A stretch of DNA of 64,000 nt, taken from assembly GCA_937951485.1 (NCBI GenBank), contig CALEDJ010000045.1, positions 124,001 through 188,000 of the forward strand, in the 5' to 3' direction. This document shows positions 34,653 to 43,431 of this stretch, piece by piece (position 1 is the first letter of the stretch; each line of letters starts with the position of its first letter). Source of the DNA: an uncultured bacterium (GTDB lineage Bacteria; Hydrogenedentota; Hydrogenedentia; Hydrogenedentales; CAILVY01). The notes under the pieces are model-generated. The model had not been told where the DNA came from. It searched no databases and saw only the letters and a list, made by a program, of their open reading frames with translations. A program made the translations under genes and the position numbers.

Positions 34653-37541
34653 TCAACACGAGGGTTTGTCGTCCGGCGGCGCGCATTGCGCGCGGCGCGA
34701 CAGCAGCCAGCACGACGCCGCAATAAGGGGCAGCACCGCAAGGCTCACCCAACTCAGCGTGGTCCAGCCCAGGTGGAGGAACTGCTGCACATTCACCGCG
34801 ACCACGGCCACCGCCGCGAGGCCGGACACAATGCAGGTGCCGCAGTGGCAGGTCACTGTGCACACGCGGGTCTTCGGGAACAGCAGCGGTTCGAGCGTCT
34901 TGATCAGGGCGGGCAGCAGCACGAGCGTGGTCGCGCCCGACAAGAACAGGATCGCCGCCATGAAGAAGCCGACGGTGATGTAGGGCACCAGGGGCGCGAG
35001 CAGCAGCGGCAGGAAGCCCACCGCGACGACGATCACGTTGCGCATGATCGCGCGGGCCGGCTCGCCGAAGACCTCGCTGTGCGCTTCGGCCCAGGTGCCC
35101 TTTTCCGCGTAGATTTCGCGCGACCGCGCGAGGAAATGGATGGCGAAATCCACCGCCAGCCCCAGCGTCAGGGCGGACAGCACCGCGACCGGCATGTCGT
35201 AGTCTTTCCCCGCAAAGCCCATCACGCCATAGATGAGCGCAATGGTGAGGGAAAGCGGAATCATGCTCAGCAGGCCCCACAGGCCGGACCGGAACAACAC
35301 GATCATCATGAGCAGCACGATGAGGAATGCGCCCAGGAAAGACTGCGCCATGCCCCAGACCATCTTGTCCTGCCAGACGACGTTGATGTAGGTCAGGCCG
35401 AACCATTCCGGTTCCAGGCCGAAGGGCGGCGGATTCTCCGTCGTGAACGCCGCAATCGCGTTCACCACGCGGTTCATGTCCTGGTTGTCGCCGCTTTTCA
35501 ACTGCACCCAGATGCTGCCTTCGCGGTAGTCCGGCGTGACGAAGTGATAGAGGTCGTTGGGGCGGTGACTGCTCTCGAACGTCAGCAGACATTGCGCCAC
35601 AGCGCTGGCGGTGTCGGGGATGCGGTACGCCTCGTCCGCGCCCTCGAACAACTCGCGATGCACCGTTTTCACGAGGTCGGCGATGGAATTTGTCTTGCCC
35701 ACGATCGCCGTGGCCTCCAGCGCCTGCTGCATTTGCTCCAGATAACGCAGCGTCTCCGGCTGCTTATACAATTCACCACGCTGGCGTTCCACGCCGATGA
35801 ACCTTGCCAGGTCTTCCCATGCATACGCCGCGTCGCCCGCCGCCGCCGCCAGGCGTTCCTCGATGAAGTCCGCCGCTTCGGCCAGGAGCGCGTCCGCATC
35901 CGCGCCGCGCGCGCCGGCGGCGTCAGCGTTCTCGCGCAGGGCCGCCGCCGCTTCCACCAGGCCGGGACTCATTCCCTCGTGATCGCGCACGAACGCTTCG
36001 AGCCGCTCCCGCATGCCCGCCAGAAAATCTTCCGCGCTTTCCGCCGCGCCGGTGGGCCGCAGCGCAAGGTAGGCCATGTAGGTGCCGCCGAAATGCTCGT
36101 TCAGCACGGTATCCGCTACGCGGATCGGGTGCGACGCCTTGAACCACTTTGTCGGGTTGTCGTTGATGACGATGGTGCTCATGCCGTAGACCGACAAGAC
36201 CGCCAGCACCGCCGCGCCGGCGAAGATCAGTTTCACGCGCCGCCAGGTGAAGCGGTCCAGCCGGCCCAGGATGCGTTCCACCGGCGTATGCGCGGCGGGT
36301 TTTTCGTCCGCTCCCGCCGCATGCACCGCGCCGAAATTCTCCAGTTTCTTCTGCGGAATGAACATGATGTAGGCGGGGATGAAGCACATGGTCAAGAACC
36401 ATGCCGCGGCGATGCCAATCGCGACGAAAATGCCGAAGACCTGCACCGGTGGAATCGGCGTCAGCGACAACGAAGTGAAGCCCGCCATGGAGGTCAGTGT
36501 TGTGTAAAGCATCGGCATGAACAACGTCCGCATCACATCCGTCAGGGTTTTTCGCCGATCCTTCGTCAACTGGTAGCGTTCAAAGAATTCCGAAAGGATA
36601 TGGATCGAGTCCAGCACCGCAATCGGCATGATGAAAATGGGGATCATCGAACTCATGATGTGGACGGTGTTTCCCGTGATCACCAGCAGGCCCATCGTCC
36701 AGATCACCGACAGTATCGCCACGATCATCGGTGAGACAATCAGCACCAGTTTTCGGAAGAACACCAGCATCAGGAGGAAGATGACGAGCATCGCCAGCGG
36801 CGCCGAGATGGCCATCTGGATGAACATCTCCACGCCGAAGGTGTCGTTCGCCACCGGCAACCCCGTGATGTGGTATTGCTCGTCGCCGTCGTAGGTCGCG
36901 ATTTCCCGGCGCAACGCGGAGTACACGCGGTAACTCTGGTCCTTCGCGGTGATCGGCAGGTACAGCGAGATCATCTTGCCGCTCTCCGACACCAGCGTGC
37001 CCTTGAGGAACGGCAGGCGCATCGCCTTGTCGCGAATCGCCAGCGCCTCCTCGCGCGTCCGGGGCGGCTCCGGCATCAGCCATTCAAAACGCACCTCGCC
37101 CAGCCCGCCCTGCTCGATGTTGTCCACCGTGGACGGCGCCAGCAATTCGCTCACCACCACCCCGTCGTACTGGGTGGGGTCGTCCCTGCGCGGCCAGCGC
37201 AGGGTCTTGGCAAATTCCGTCAGCCGGTGAATCTTCTCCAGCGAGGCCGGATTGAAGACCCCGTCCGGGTCCTTGTCGTTGACGACGCCCACCACTACGA
37301 TGTCATACAGCGTGAGCGCCTTTTTCATCTGGTTGTGGAAAACGCGCACCGGCTCGTCGCTGCTGAGCATATTCTCCGGGTCCGTGTCCACCCGCAACGG
37401 CGGCAGCATGAAAAACACGCCGGGAAACAGCGTCGGCAATGCCGCGAGCAACAACAGGACCGCCGTCATCGCGATCATCACCCCCGTCACCAGGCGCGGA
37501 CGGTTCATCGAAAACTCAACCATTCGCATGCCCCGATTCAT
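34653..37541 (-). CDS. MMPL/RND-family exporter
   Basis: 962 residues. The N-terminus (NRPRLVTGVMIAMTAVLLLL) is the first membrane helix; it is followed by VDTDPENMLSSDEPVRVFH, a hallmark of the MMPL-type RND subfamily. Two halves each carry a periplasmic loop and a block of five helices (SAPLAMLVIFLLMLVFF, MPIAVLDSIHILSEF; second half SFLGAFLIVLLMMIVLF, LTLGLAVDFAIHFLARSRE). The periplasmic domain of the second half has an Ala/Glu-rich helical stretch around residues 520-580. Relatives export hydrophobic compounds such as hopanoids or lipids. Its first codon overlaps the thioredoxin-like gene (ATGA), and a LolA-like gene follows, so a lipid-transport operon is likely. Confidence 0.9.
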   Translation of the reverse strand: MNRGMRMVEFSMNRPRLVTGVMIAMTAVLLLLAALPTLFPGVFFMLPPLRVDTDPENMLSSDEPVRVFHNQMKKALTLYDIVVVGVVNDKDPDGVFNPASLEKIHRLTEFAKTLRWPRRDDPTQYDGVVVSELLAPSTVDNIEQGGLGEVRFEWLMPEPPRTREEALAIRDKAMRLPFLKGTLVSESGKMISLYLPITAKDQSYRVYSALRREIATYDGDEQYHITGLPVANDTFGVEMFIQMAISAPLAMLVIFLLMLVFFRKLVLIVSPMIVAILSVIWTMGLLVITGNTVHIMSSMIPIFIMPIAVLDSIHILSEFFERYQLTKDRRKTLTDVMRTLFMPMLYTTLTSMAGFTSLSLTPIPPVQVFGIFVAIGIAAAWFLTMCFIPAYIMFIPQKKLENFGAVHAAGADEKPAAHTPVERILGRLDRFTWRRVKLIFAGAAVLAVLSVYGMSTIVINDNPTKWFKASHPIRVADTVLNEHFGGTYMAYLALRPTGAAESAEDFLAGMRERLEAFVRDHEGMSPGLVEAAAALRENADAAGARGADADALLAEAADFIEERLAAAAGDAAYAWEDLARFIGVERQRGELYKQPETLRYLEQMQQALEATAIVGKTNSIADLVKTVHRELFEGADEAYRIPDTASAVAQCLLTFESSHRPNDLYHFVTPDYREGSIWVQLKSGDNQDMNRVVNAIAAFTTENPPPFGLEPEWFGLTYINVVWQDKMVWGMAQSFLGAFLIVLLMMIVLFRSGLWGLLSMIPLSLTIALIYGVMGFAGKDYDMPVAVLSALTLGLAVDFAIHFLARSREIYAEKGTWAEAHSEVFGEPARAIMRNVIVVAVGFLPLLLAPLVPYITVGFFMAAILFLSGATTLVLLPALIKTLEPLLFPKTRVCTVTCHCGTCIVSGLAAVAVVAVNVQQFLHLGWTTLSWVSLAVLPLIAASCWLLSRRAQCAPPDDKPSC

Positions 37542-37909
37542 AATGCGCTCCTTCCTTGTGCAATGCTTGTTTCCGAAACCGATGCGGACTTGCTCCCGTT
37601 TTTCGAGATCCGCGCCAAGCCCCGCGTAATCGCCGCCGCAATCACCTCCGGCGGCTGCACCCCCGCCAGCCGCGCCGCCTCCGCACCGTCCGCCAATACC
37701 ACCAAGGTCGGTACTTCACCCACATCATAGCGCCAAAGCATTTCCTGCGCCACCTCCGCGTCCACCCGGCGCACCCGCACCCGCCCGCCGAAATCCGCCA
37801 GCGCCCGCTCCAGGTTGCGCCGCTGCATCTCGCACTGCACGCACCACCGCGTGAAAAAGTCCAGCAATTCCAGCCGTTTGGAGGGGTGTTCGGACGATGA
37901 CTGCCGCAT
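37538..37909 (-). CDS. Thioredoxin-like protein
   Basis: 123 residues without a signal peptide. The thioredoxin-fold features are the active-site motif RWCVQC at 21-26, in place of WCGPC, and the cis-Pro loop GEVPTLVVL near 73. It should be cytoplasmic; the redox partner is unknown. The ORF overlaps the start of the RND exporter by four bases and lies 12 bases after a DUF2892 gene, so the three are co-transcribed. The reason for a thiol protein in an exporter operon is unclear. Confidence 0.82.
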   Translation of the reverse strand: MRQSSSEHPSKRLELLDFFTRWCVQCEMQRRNLERALADFGGRVRVRRVDAEVAQEMLWRYDVGEVPTLVVLADGAEAARLAGVQPPEVIAAAITRGLARISKNGSKSASVSETSIAQGRSAL

Positions 37910-37921
37910 CGGGACGCCTCC

Positions 37922-38125
37922 TCACCGGGACTCGCCGCAATGGCGCATCCCGGCTTTCTCCAGCACCCACATCATTGGACACCAGTTCGTGAAGCCCGAC
38001 TGAAGCAGGTTCAAGCCCACAAAAGCCGTCAGCCCCAGCCAATACGGATGGTGCGCCAGCGACAGCCCCAGGCTGCCCAGCACCACCACCCCCGCTATTG
38101 TCCGCAATGTCCGCTCAATATCCAT
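37922..38125 (-). CDS. DUF2892 small inner-membrane protein
   Basis: 67 residues with AAGGAGA eight bases before the ATG. It starts MDIERTLRTIAGVVVLGSLGL and has two hydrophobic segments, then NLLQSGFTNWCPMMWVLEKAG; the pattern NxxQSxxTxxCPxxxxL is characteristic of DUF2892 (YgaP C-terminal-like) proteins. In YgaP this domain is fused to rhodanese and carries a membrane role in sulfur handling; here it stands alone next to a thioredoxin-like gene, suggesting a thiol/sulfur link. It is the first gene of the minus-strand exporter operon. Confidence 0.85.
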   Translation of the reverse strand: MDIERTLRTIAGVVVLGSLGLSLAHHPYWLGLTAFVGLNLLQSGFTNWCPMMWVLEKAGMRHCGESR

Positions 38126-38564
38126 TGTTGTATTCTCCTTGGTTGTTGTGCCGAAGCGTTGTCAAGGAAATTGCAAGGATTGTGCCAACGAAAGGGGAAA
38201 CGGGAATAAAATTATAAGTCTATTGAAAACAACAATTTAGGATGCAGGATGGACAGCAGGCCCTCGAAAATTCGTTGCAAGACAACGTTGCATTGCATAA
38301 TTCTTTGCATTGCAACGATTCCCTGTGATGTTGCAGAGACAACAATAATATCTCTTGCCTTTTTGCTTGATGCCTTCCCTGTGCTGACCCGGGTTTTTCC
38401 CCCGCCCGGCCTGTTAAAGCGTGAACATGATGTGCTACAACGTGCTTGCTCTTTGACAGTTGGTTTTCCACCCCGGCCCGGCATGTTAAAGCGTGAACAA
38501 CGTACACGCTGCCCCCCTGTCCCTGCTATCCCTGTTGTCTCTTCCTGTGCTTCAGCGCTTGCGC
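38126..38564. other. AT-rich gap with inverted and direct repeats
   Basis: No gene is supported. A minus-strand TATAAT (38216-38211) lies about 90 bases before the DUF2892 start, without a good -35. CGTTGCATTGCA and TGCATTGCAACG (about 38289-38320) form an imperfect inverted repeat. CCCGGC-TGTTAAAGCGTGAACA is found at 38405-38427 and again, with slight change, at 38477-38499, 72 bases apart. The region is the promoter side of the exporter operon. Confidence 0.45.
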
Positions 38565-39371
38565 CTATCGTTGGTCTATGCGGTAGCCCGGCTGGGAGTA
38601 ATCCCGGACGTTGGTGCCGGGCCGCGTGGGATAGGCCATATTCCCTTCGATTTTGAGACTGGGTTTGGAATAATCGCGGGCATTGGTGCCGGGGCGGGTG
38701 GGGTGGATCATGTTGCCGTCAATGCGCGCGCCGGGCTGGGAGTAATCCCGGACGTTGGTTCCGGGTCGGGTCGGATAGACCTTGTCGCCATCAATCCTGA
38801 GTCCGGGCTTGGAATAATCACGCACATTGGACCCGGGGCGCGTGGGATAGATCATGTTGCCGTCCATGCGGGCGCCGGGTTGTGACCAGTCACGCACGCC
38901 GGTTCCCGGCCGAGTGGGGAAGATGTTGTCCCCTTCGATGCGATACCCCGGTTTTGAGTAGTCGCGGACGCCGGTGCCGGGGCGGGTGGGATAGATCATG
39001 TTGCCGTCCATGCGGGCGCCGGGTTGCGATCTGTCGGGGAGGGTCGTGCCCGGCAGGGTGGGGTAGATGTGGTCGCGAACGATTTTATATCCGGGCCGGG
39101 AATAGTCCCGAATGGTTGACCCCGGCAGGGTCGGATAGACGTTGTCGCGTTCGATGCGGTATCCGGGTTTGGACATATCCCGCACGCTGCTTCCCGGCAG
39201 GGTGGGATAAACCCTGTCCCGATCAATGACATAGCCGGGTTTGGAATAATCCCTGATGGCGCTTCCGGGATGCGTCGGAAATACCATGCCCCGCTGGGCA
39301 ATCGCGCCGCCCGCCAGCCAGATCGCGACCGCCACCATGCATGCCGCCCGCACACCAGGCCGTCTTTTCAT
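38565..39371 (-). CDS. Secreted protein of ten 24-residue repeats, family unknown
   Basis: 268 residues from ATG 39371, preceded by GAGGAAAC; the frame is open upstream but only this start gives a signal peptide (MKRRPGVRAACMVAVAIW, cleavage near AIAQ). Residues 30-268 are ten tandem units of 24 residues (last one 23) with consensus YPTRPGTNVRDYSKPGYRI followed by D/E, G, N/D and one variable residue. Units with KPGY and QPGA tend to alternate, giving a 48-residue super-period. There are no cysteines in the repeats and no hydrophobic core pattern of TPR or LRR type; Pro, Gly, Arg and Asp dominate. I recognise no family. An envelope or extracellular role is inferred from the signal peptide only. 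Confidence 0.8.
   Translation of the reverse strand: MKRRPGVRAACMVAVAIWLAGGAIAQRGMVFPTHPGSAIRDYSKPGYVIDRDRVYPTLPGSSVRDMSKPGYRIERDNVYPTLPGSTIRDYSRPGYKIVRDHIYPTLPGTTLPDRSQPGARMDGNMIYPTRPGTGVRDYSKPGYRIEGDNIFPTRPGTGVRDWSQPGARMDGNMIYPTRPGSNVRDYSKPGLRIDGDKVYPTRPGTNVRDYSQPGARIDGNMIHPTRPGTNARDYSKPSLKIEGNMAYPTRPGTNVRDYSQPGYRIDQR
38568..39284 (-). repeat. 72-bp in-frame DNA repeats encoding the 24-residue units
   Basis: The ten protein units correspond to ten 72-base DNA units (last one 69). Neighbouring units share long identical stretches, for example the reverse complement of CCGGACGTTGGT and ATAGATCATGTTGCCGTC, so copies have expanded or been homogenised recently, mostly in the central and C-terminal units. 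The first three units are the most divergent. Confidence 0.75.
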
Positions 39372-39685
39372 TGCAGTTTCCTCCTGTTTCCGATTTTCTT
39401 GCGGTTGTTTTCTCCCGTTTGTTGAATGATACCGGCTGAGAACATTTCGCATTCCATGGGGCCCGTGAGGCGCGGCCATCGCCGAAAGGTCGCATCGCCG
39501 TGCATACCGCACGTTCTGCATGCCCGGATTCACCCACATAATCAGACGAAAGAGAACAGAAAAAATTCATTGTTCCGATGGTGCTCCGGCCCCAGCCGTT
39601 CCGTGCGCCATGAATAACGGGTTTGCATGGAGACCACGCGCGTGGCATCATGAGGCCGGACAGGGGGAACAAACGGTCGGCGAAA
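39372..39685. other. Divergent promoter region between repeat protein and ClC genes
   Basis: No gene is supported; both flanking frames extend into it but without signal or family sequence. AT-rich stretches near 39405-39430 and 39540-39575 may hold promoters for the two divergent genes. No confident hexamer pair was seen. Confidence 0.35.
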
Positions 39686-41368
39686 ATGAAAGAACCTGAT
39701 ACAGAAGATAAGCGTGTGGCGCAGGATGGGTTGGATTCGGATGGGACGGAAGCGACGCGGCCTCAATCTCCGCGCCGCGATCGCGGTGCATTGCGGCCGC
39801 CGACAGACCTTCATGCGTGGCGACTCCTCCAACAGCGGCGGCGGCTGCAATTCTGGCGCGCGGGGGTGGTGGGGCTGGTGGCGGGGGGCGTGGCGGTGTT
39901 TTTCGAGCGGTCGCTCAACTGGGCGGAGGGATTGCGTTTTGAACTGCTGAGGTACCTGTACGCGGCGCATCCCACGTGGGGTTGGGTGGTGCTCCCGGTG
40001 GTGACAGGGGGTATCGGGGCCTGCATCGGATGGCTGACGGCGCGGAGTTGCCCCGAAGCGGCAGGGAGCGGTATTCCGAACGTCAAGGGCGTTCTGGCAC
40101 ACACGGAAACCATGTCCTGGAAGCGTCTGTTACCGGTGAAGTTTATCGGGGGCGTGTCCTGCATCGGCAGCGGATTTTCGCTGGGTCGCGAAGGCCCGAC
40201 GGTGCAGATGGGCGCGGCGGTGGGGCAGGCGGTGGGCGGGTTACTGCGCGTGCCTGCGCAGGCGCGCCCACATCTGATTGCCTGCGGCGCGGGGGCCGGT
40301 TTGTCCGCCGCATTCAATGCGCCCCTCGCGGGATTCATCTTCACCATCGAAGAATTGCAGCGGGAATTCTCGACGCTGACCTACGGGACAGCATTGATAG
40401 CGGCCGTTGTGGCGGATATTGTGATGCGCTCGATGATGGGACACGCCCCGGCTTTTTCGATTACCGGATACGCCACCCCGCCCCTGACGGAACTGCCGCT
40501 TTTTGGGCTGGTGGGGTTGGCGGCGGGATTGCTTGGCGTGGCGTTCAATATGGCGATCCTGTGGACCAAACGCCAGAGCGACAGGCATATCCGGCTGCGC
40601 CCCTGGCAGCGGGCCGGGCTGATTGGCGTGCTGGTGGGATTGGTCGGGTGGTTTCTCCCCGAGGTGCTTGGCACCGGGCACCGTGTCGCGGAACACGTAC
40701 TTCGCGGCGACTACGCTTCATATGACATGATCGGGTTTCTGGCGCTTCTTTTTGCCGGGAAATTCGCATTGACGGTCCTGAGTTATCTCGCGGGGGTGCC
40801 GGGCGGTATTTTCGCGCCCATGCTGCTGCTTGGAGCGGTCATCGGGCTTGCTGTGGGGCAGATGGGCTTGTTTCTGTTTTCGGACCTTGCGCCGACGCCC
40901 GCCGCCTTCGCCGTGGCGGGGATGGCGGCTTATTTCTCGGCGGTGGTGCGCGCCCCCCTCACCGGCATCGTGCTGGTCCTGGAAATGACCCATAACTATG
41001 AGCAACTCCTGCCCCTGCTGGTCGCGTGCATGATTGCCTACCTTGTGGCGGATCGGATGAATATCCGGCCCATCTATGATGCGCTGCTGCACTATTCGCT
41101 CGAACGGCGGGGTCCGGCGGCGTTGACTGCCGCCGAGCCGACACTCCAGGAATTCGTGGTGGAGCCGGAATCCTTCATGGACGGCTGCGCCATCCGCGAT
41201 CTGGGGCTGCCCGAGGGCTGCCTGCTGGTGACCATTACGCGCGCCCAACAGGAAATCATCCCCCACGGCGACACCATGCTTGCGGCGGGCGACCGCATCA
41301 CGGTCGTGGTGTCGGGACGACAGGGCCGCGCCTATGAACAACTGCACATGCTCAGCCGCGCATCCTAG
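39686..41368 (+). CDS. ClC-type chloride channel or H+/Cl- antiporter with C-terminal RCK_C-like domain
   Basis: About 560 residues from ATG 39686 (ATG 39650 is an alternative). Selectivity motifs are present: GSGIPNVKG, GREGPTVQMG with the external gating Glu, and GVPGGIFAPMLLLG. The inner proton Glu aligns with FTIEELQREF, which favours an antiporter. Ten or more hydrophobic helices span residues about 40-440. The C-terminal 80 residues (EFVVEPESFMDGCAIRDLGLPEGCLLVTITR..DRITVVV) form a TrkA_C/RCK_C-like domain instead of CBS pairs, suggesting ligand control. No strong ribosome binding site is visible. Confidence 0.9.
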   Translation: MKEPDTEDKRVAQDGLDSDGTEATRPQSPRRDRGALRPPTDLHAWRLLQQRRRLQFWRAGVVGLVAGGVAVFFERSLNWAEGLRFELLRYLYAAHPTWGWVVLPVVTGGIGACIGWLTARSCPEAAGSGIPNVKGVLAHTETMSWKRLLPVKFIGGVSCIGSGFSLGREGPTVQMGAAVGQAVGGLLRVPAQARPHLIACGAGAGLSAAFNAPLAGFIFTIEELQREFSTLTYGTALIAAVVADIVMRSMMGHAPAFSITGYATPPLTELPLFGLVGLAAGLLGVAFNMAILWTKRQSDRHIRLRPWQRAGLIGVLVGLVGWFLPEVLGTGHRVAEHVLRGDYASYDMIGFLALLFAGKFALTVLSYLAGVPGGIFAPMLLLGAVIGLAVGQMGLFLFSDLAPTPAAFAVAGMAAYFSAVVRAPLTGIVLVLEMTHNYEQLLPLLVACMIAYLVADRMNIRPIYDALLHYSLERRGPAALTAAEPTLQEFVVEPESFMDGCAIRDLGLPEGCLLVTITRAQQEIIPHGDTMLAAGDRITVVVSGRQGRAYEQLHMLSRAS

Positions 41369-41551
41369 AAAACATGTCCCAATCACTTGCTGACATTTCT
41401 TCCGGGACTGAGGAAGATCACCTCGCGTCATCTGTTGTTCGCTTTCCCGGATATTGCGTTCAGATGCATGGACGGACCACTCCAGTACGGTCCTTTTCCC
41501 GGAGTCTGTCGCAGATGATGAAAACATTGCCGAAAAACCTGTCGTCGGGGC

Positions 41552-41581
41552 TTGCCGAAAGCCCGGATGTTCTGCTACGCT
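41552..41581 (+). promoter_or_regulatory. Sigma-70-type promoter of the PP2C gene
   Basis: TTGCCG (41552-41557) and TACGCT (41576-41581) are separated by 18 bases. A transcript from here would have a leader of about 25 bases before ATG 41614, which supports that start over the longer open frame beginning at 41374. Confidence 0.5.
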
Positions 41582-41613
41582 ATGGAAGCGATGACTGGTT
41601 GCGGGGACTATAC

Positions 41614-42549
41614 ATGCGGCTCGATATTGCAGCGCAGACGGATACGGGAAGACGCAAGACCAAGAACGAAGACTACTACGGCGTGTATCGAGAAGATACG
41701 CCGGGGCTGAAGTTGTTCAAGGAAGGCGCTTTACTGGTGGTGGCCGACGGACTTGGAGGGCATATCGGCGGCGACATCGCCAGCAAATTGGCGGTGTCCA
41801 TTGTCCGTGACATTCTCAAGGAAGATCCGCCGCCCGCGCCCACCATCCACGATGAGATTGACGAACGTGATGAAGGGCCGCTGCCGCTCATGCGCGCCGC
41901 ATTCGCCAAGGCCAACGACAGTATCTATCAAACCAACAAGGACCTGGTCCAGGGAAAGCGTCCGATGGGCACCACCGTGCTCGCCGCCCAGATCGAACCC
42001 CGAAAGGTCTATGTGGCCAATATCGGCGATTCCCGGTGTTACCACATCCGGGACGGTGAAATCATCGCCCGCACCGAAGACCATTCCTGGGTGGATGAGC
42101 AGGTGAAGATGGGGTTGATGTCCAAGGCCGAGGCCGAAACCGACCGCCGCAAGAATATTGTGACCCGCTGCGTCGGCACCCATCCCGACATCACCGTGGA
42201 CACCTACCGGTGGCACATCGTGCCCGGCGACATGCTGTTGCTGTGCACCGACGGCCTCGTCAATATGGTCTCCGACTCGGAAATCAAGAAGGAATTCCGC
42301 AAAGACGGCACCGCCGCCGACATCGCGCAGCGCCTGGTCCGCCTCGCCAATGAGAACGGCGGCAAAGACAACATCACCGTCGTCGTGGCGTGCATCAGCC
42401 CGAATCCGGTGCGGCAAATCTATCTGCGTGCGCGCTCCTTTTTTCGGCGAAACCGGATCACCATCGGGTGGCTGATCTTCCTGCTCGTTTATGGCGCTGT
42501 ATGCGCCGCCGCCGGTTATTTCGCGGGGCTTCGTCGTTTGTTCTTCTGA
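41614..42549 (+). CDS. PP2C-family protein phosphatase with C-terminal membrane helix
   Basis: 311 residues from ATG 41614, where family similarity begins (MRLDIAAQTDTGRRKTKNEDYYG). Metal-binding motifs are intact: NEDYYG, VVADGLGGH, GTTVLAAQI, ANIGDSRCY, LLCTDGL and GGKDNITVVV. The C-terminus has a single hydrophobic helix (ITIGWLIFLLVYGAVCAAAGYF), so the catalytic domain faces the cytoplasm at the membrane. Such phosphatases remove phosphate from Ser/Thr and often pair with Hanks-type kinases; none is in the window. Confidence 0.9.
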   Translation: MRLDIAAQTDTGRRKTKNEDYYGVYREDTPGLKLFKEGALLVVADGLGGHIGGDIASKLAVSIVRDILKEDPPPAPTIHDEIDERDEGPLPLMRAAFAKANDSIYQTNKDLVQGKRPMGTTVLAAQIEPRKVYVANIGDSRCYHIRDGEIIARTEDHSWVDEQVKMGLMSKAEAETDRRKNIVTRCVGTHPDITVDTYRWHIVPGDMLLLCTDGLVNMVSDSEIKKEFRKDGTAADIAQRLVRLANENGGKDNITVVVACISPNPVRQIYLRARSFFRRNRITIGWLIFLLVYGAVCAAAGYFAGLRRLFF

Positions 42550-42672
42550 GTGCCGTCGGGGGCAAAGGGCGAAAGGACAAAGCGGTTTTGGAGACCCTCG
42601 GTCGAGATAGCGGATCGGCAGGGAAAAGGGCCAAAACGAGAATGGGGATCAGGGTGGGGCGTCGTTGTTTTC

Positions 42673-43428
42673 TTAGGGCAATGCGGCAGCGTAAAAGGGC
42701 AGCAGGTTGTGTCGCAAGGCTTCCACAGCGCGGCTGGCGCATTGGTGCTGTTCTTCGAGAAAACCCCGGCATTGCATGAAAAAGACTTGCTCTTCCGTGG
42801 ACACGTGCGGGGCGATTCCCCGCCTCGCATCATAGACACATCGGTGCGGCTGCCGCTCTTCCGAATGCCATATGACGTCAACCCGGCGCTGTTGTCGCGG
42901 CCAGGCACCCGACATGCGCAAGAAAATCATCAGCGAGAAGCCGTTGAAAAGCATCTCCGGCACGGCATTTTCAGCGCAGACCTGCTCGCGCGCTTCTTGC
43001 AGATCATCCGCATGCAGGCTGGTGGCCAGCATGTATCCTTTTTCCTGTAAGGCGCAATAGGCGCGCAGCGGTGCGCCCCAGAGATAGGCGAAATAAGGAC
43101 CGGCCCCAATCTCATGGCAGACAAAACACCGGCGACCGTCCGAGGGCGTCGCGCTTGCCTGACGCACGACCTCCGCTGTGGCAGCGACCAGTTCCATGTC
43201 CGGCGGAACAAGGTTGAGCAAAGCGCACATGACGGTGGTTTTCCCCGCGCCGCCGGGCCGCGCACCCACCATGAATGACGCGCCCCGCGCGATGCGGACC
43301 ATCAACCACGCCGCCAGGTCGAGGTCCAGTGTTCCCGCGTCGATCAGGTCCAGCATGGAGAGCATGCGCCCGCCGCGCTGGTTGCAACGGTCGAGTTCCC
43401 GGCAATGCCGTCGTACGGCGGCGTCCAT
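42673..43428 (-). CDS. Small secretion-ATPase-like P-loop protein attached to the dehydratase operon
   Basis: 251 residues starting three bases after the stop of the preceding dehydratase-family gene. A P-loop-like motif ARPGGAGKTTVMCALLNLVPP (first Gly replaced by Arg) is followed by ELVAATAEVV and GYMLATSLHADDLQEAREQV; the last resembles the His box (LVLSTLHTND-type) of GspE/PilT/VirB11 ATPases. The order P-loop, acidic region, His box, C-terminal domain fits a shortened secretion ATPase, but there is no N-terminal domain and no pilus or secretion gene nearby. It has seven or more Cys. Role unknown; coupling to the dehydratase proteins is inferred only from position. Confidence 0.6.
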   Translation of the reverse strand: MDAAVRRHCRELDRCNQRGGRMLSMLDLIDAGTLDLDLAAWLMVRIARGASFMVGARPGGAGKTTVMCALLNLVPPDMELVAATAEVVRQASATPSDGRRCFVCHEIGAGPYFAYLWGAPLRAYCALQEKGYMLATSLHADDLQEAREQVCAENAVPEMLFNGFSLMIFLRMSGAWPRQQRRVDVIWHSEERQPHRCVYDARRGIAPHVSTEEQVFFMQCRGFLEEQHQCASRAVEALRHNLLPFYAAALP

Positions 43429-43431
43429 GCG

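Noticed and set aside
34470-36734. Plus-strand 754-residue frame
   Set aside because: It lies over the MMPL exporter in antisense and is rich in Arg/His/Gln, as shadows in GC-rich DNA are.
41374-41613. Longer start of the PP2C gene
   Set aside because: Family similarity begins at 41614 and a promoter-like sequence lies inside the longer frame.
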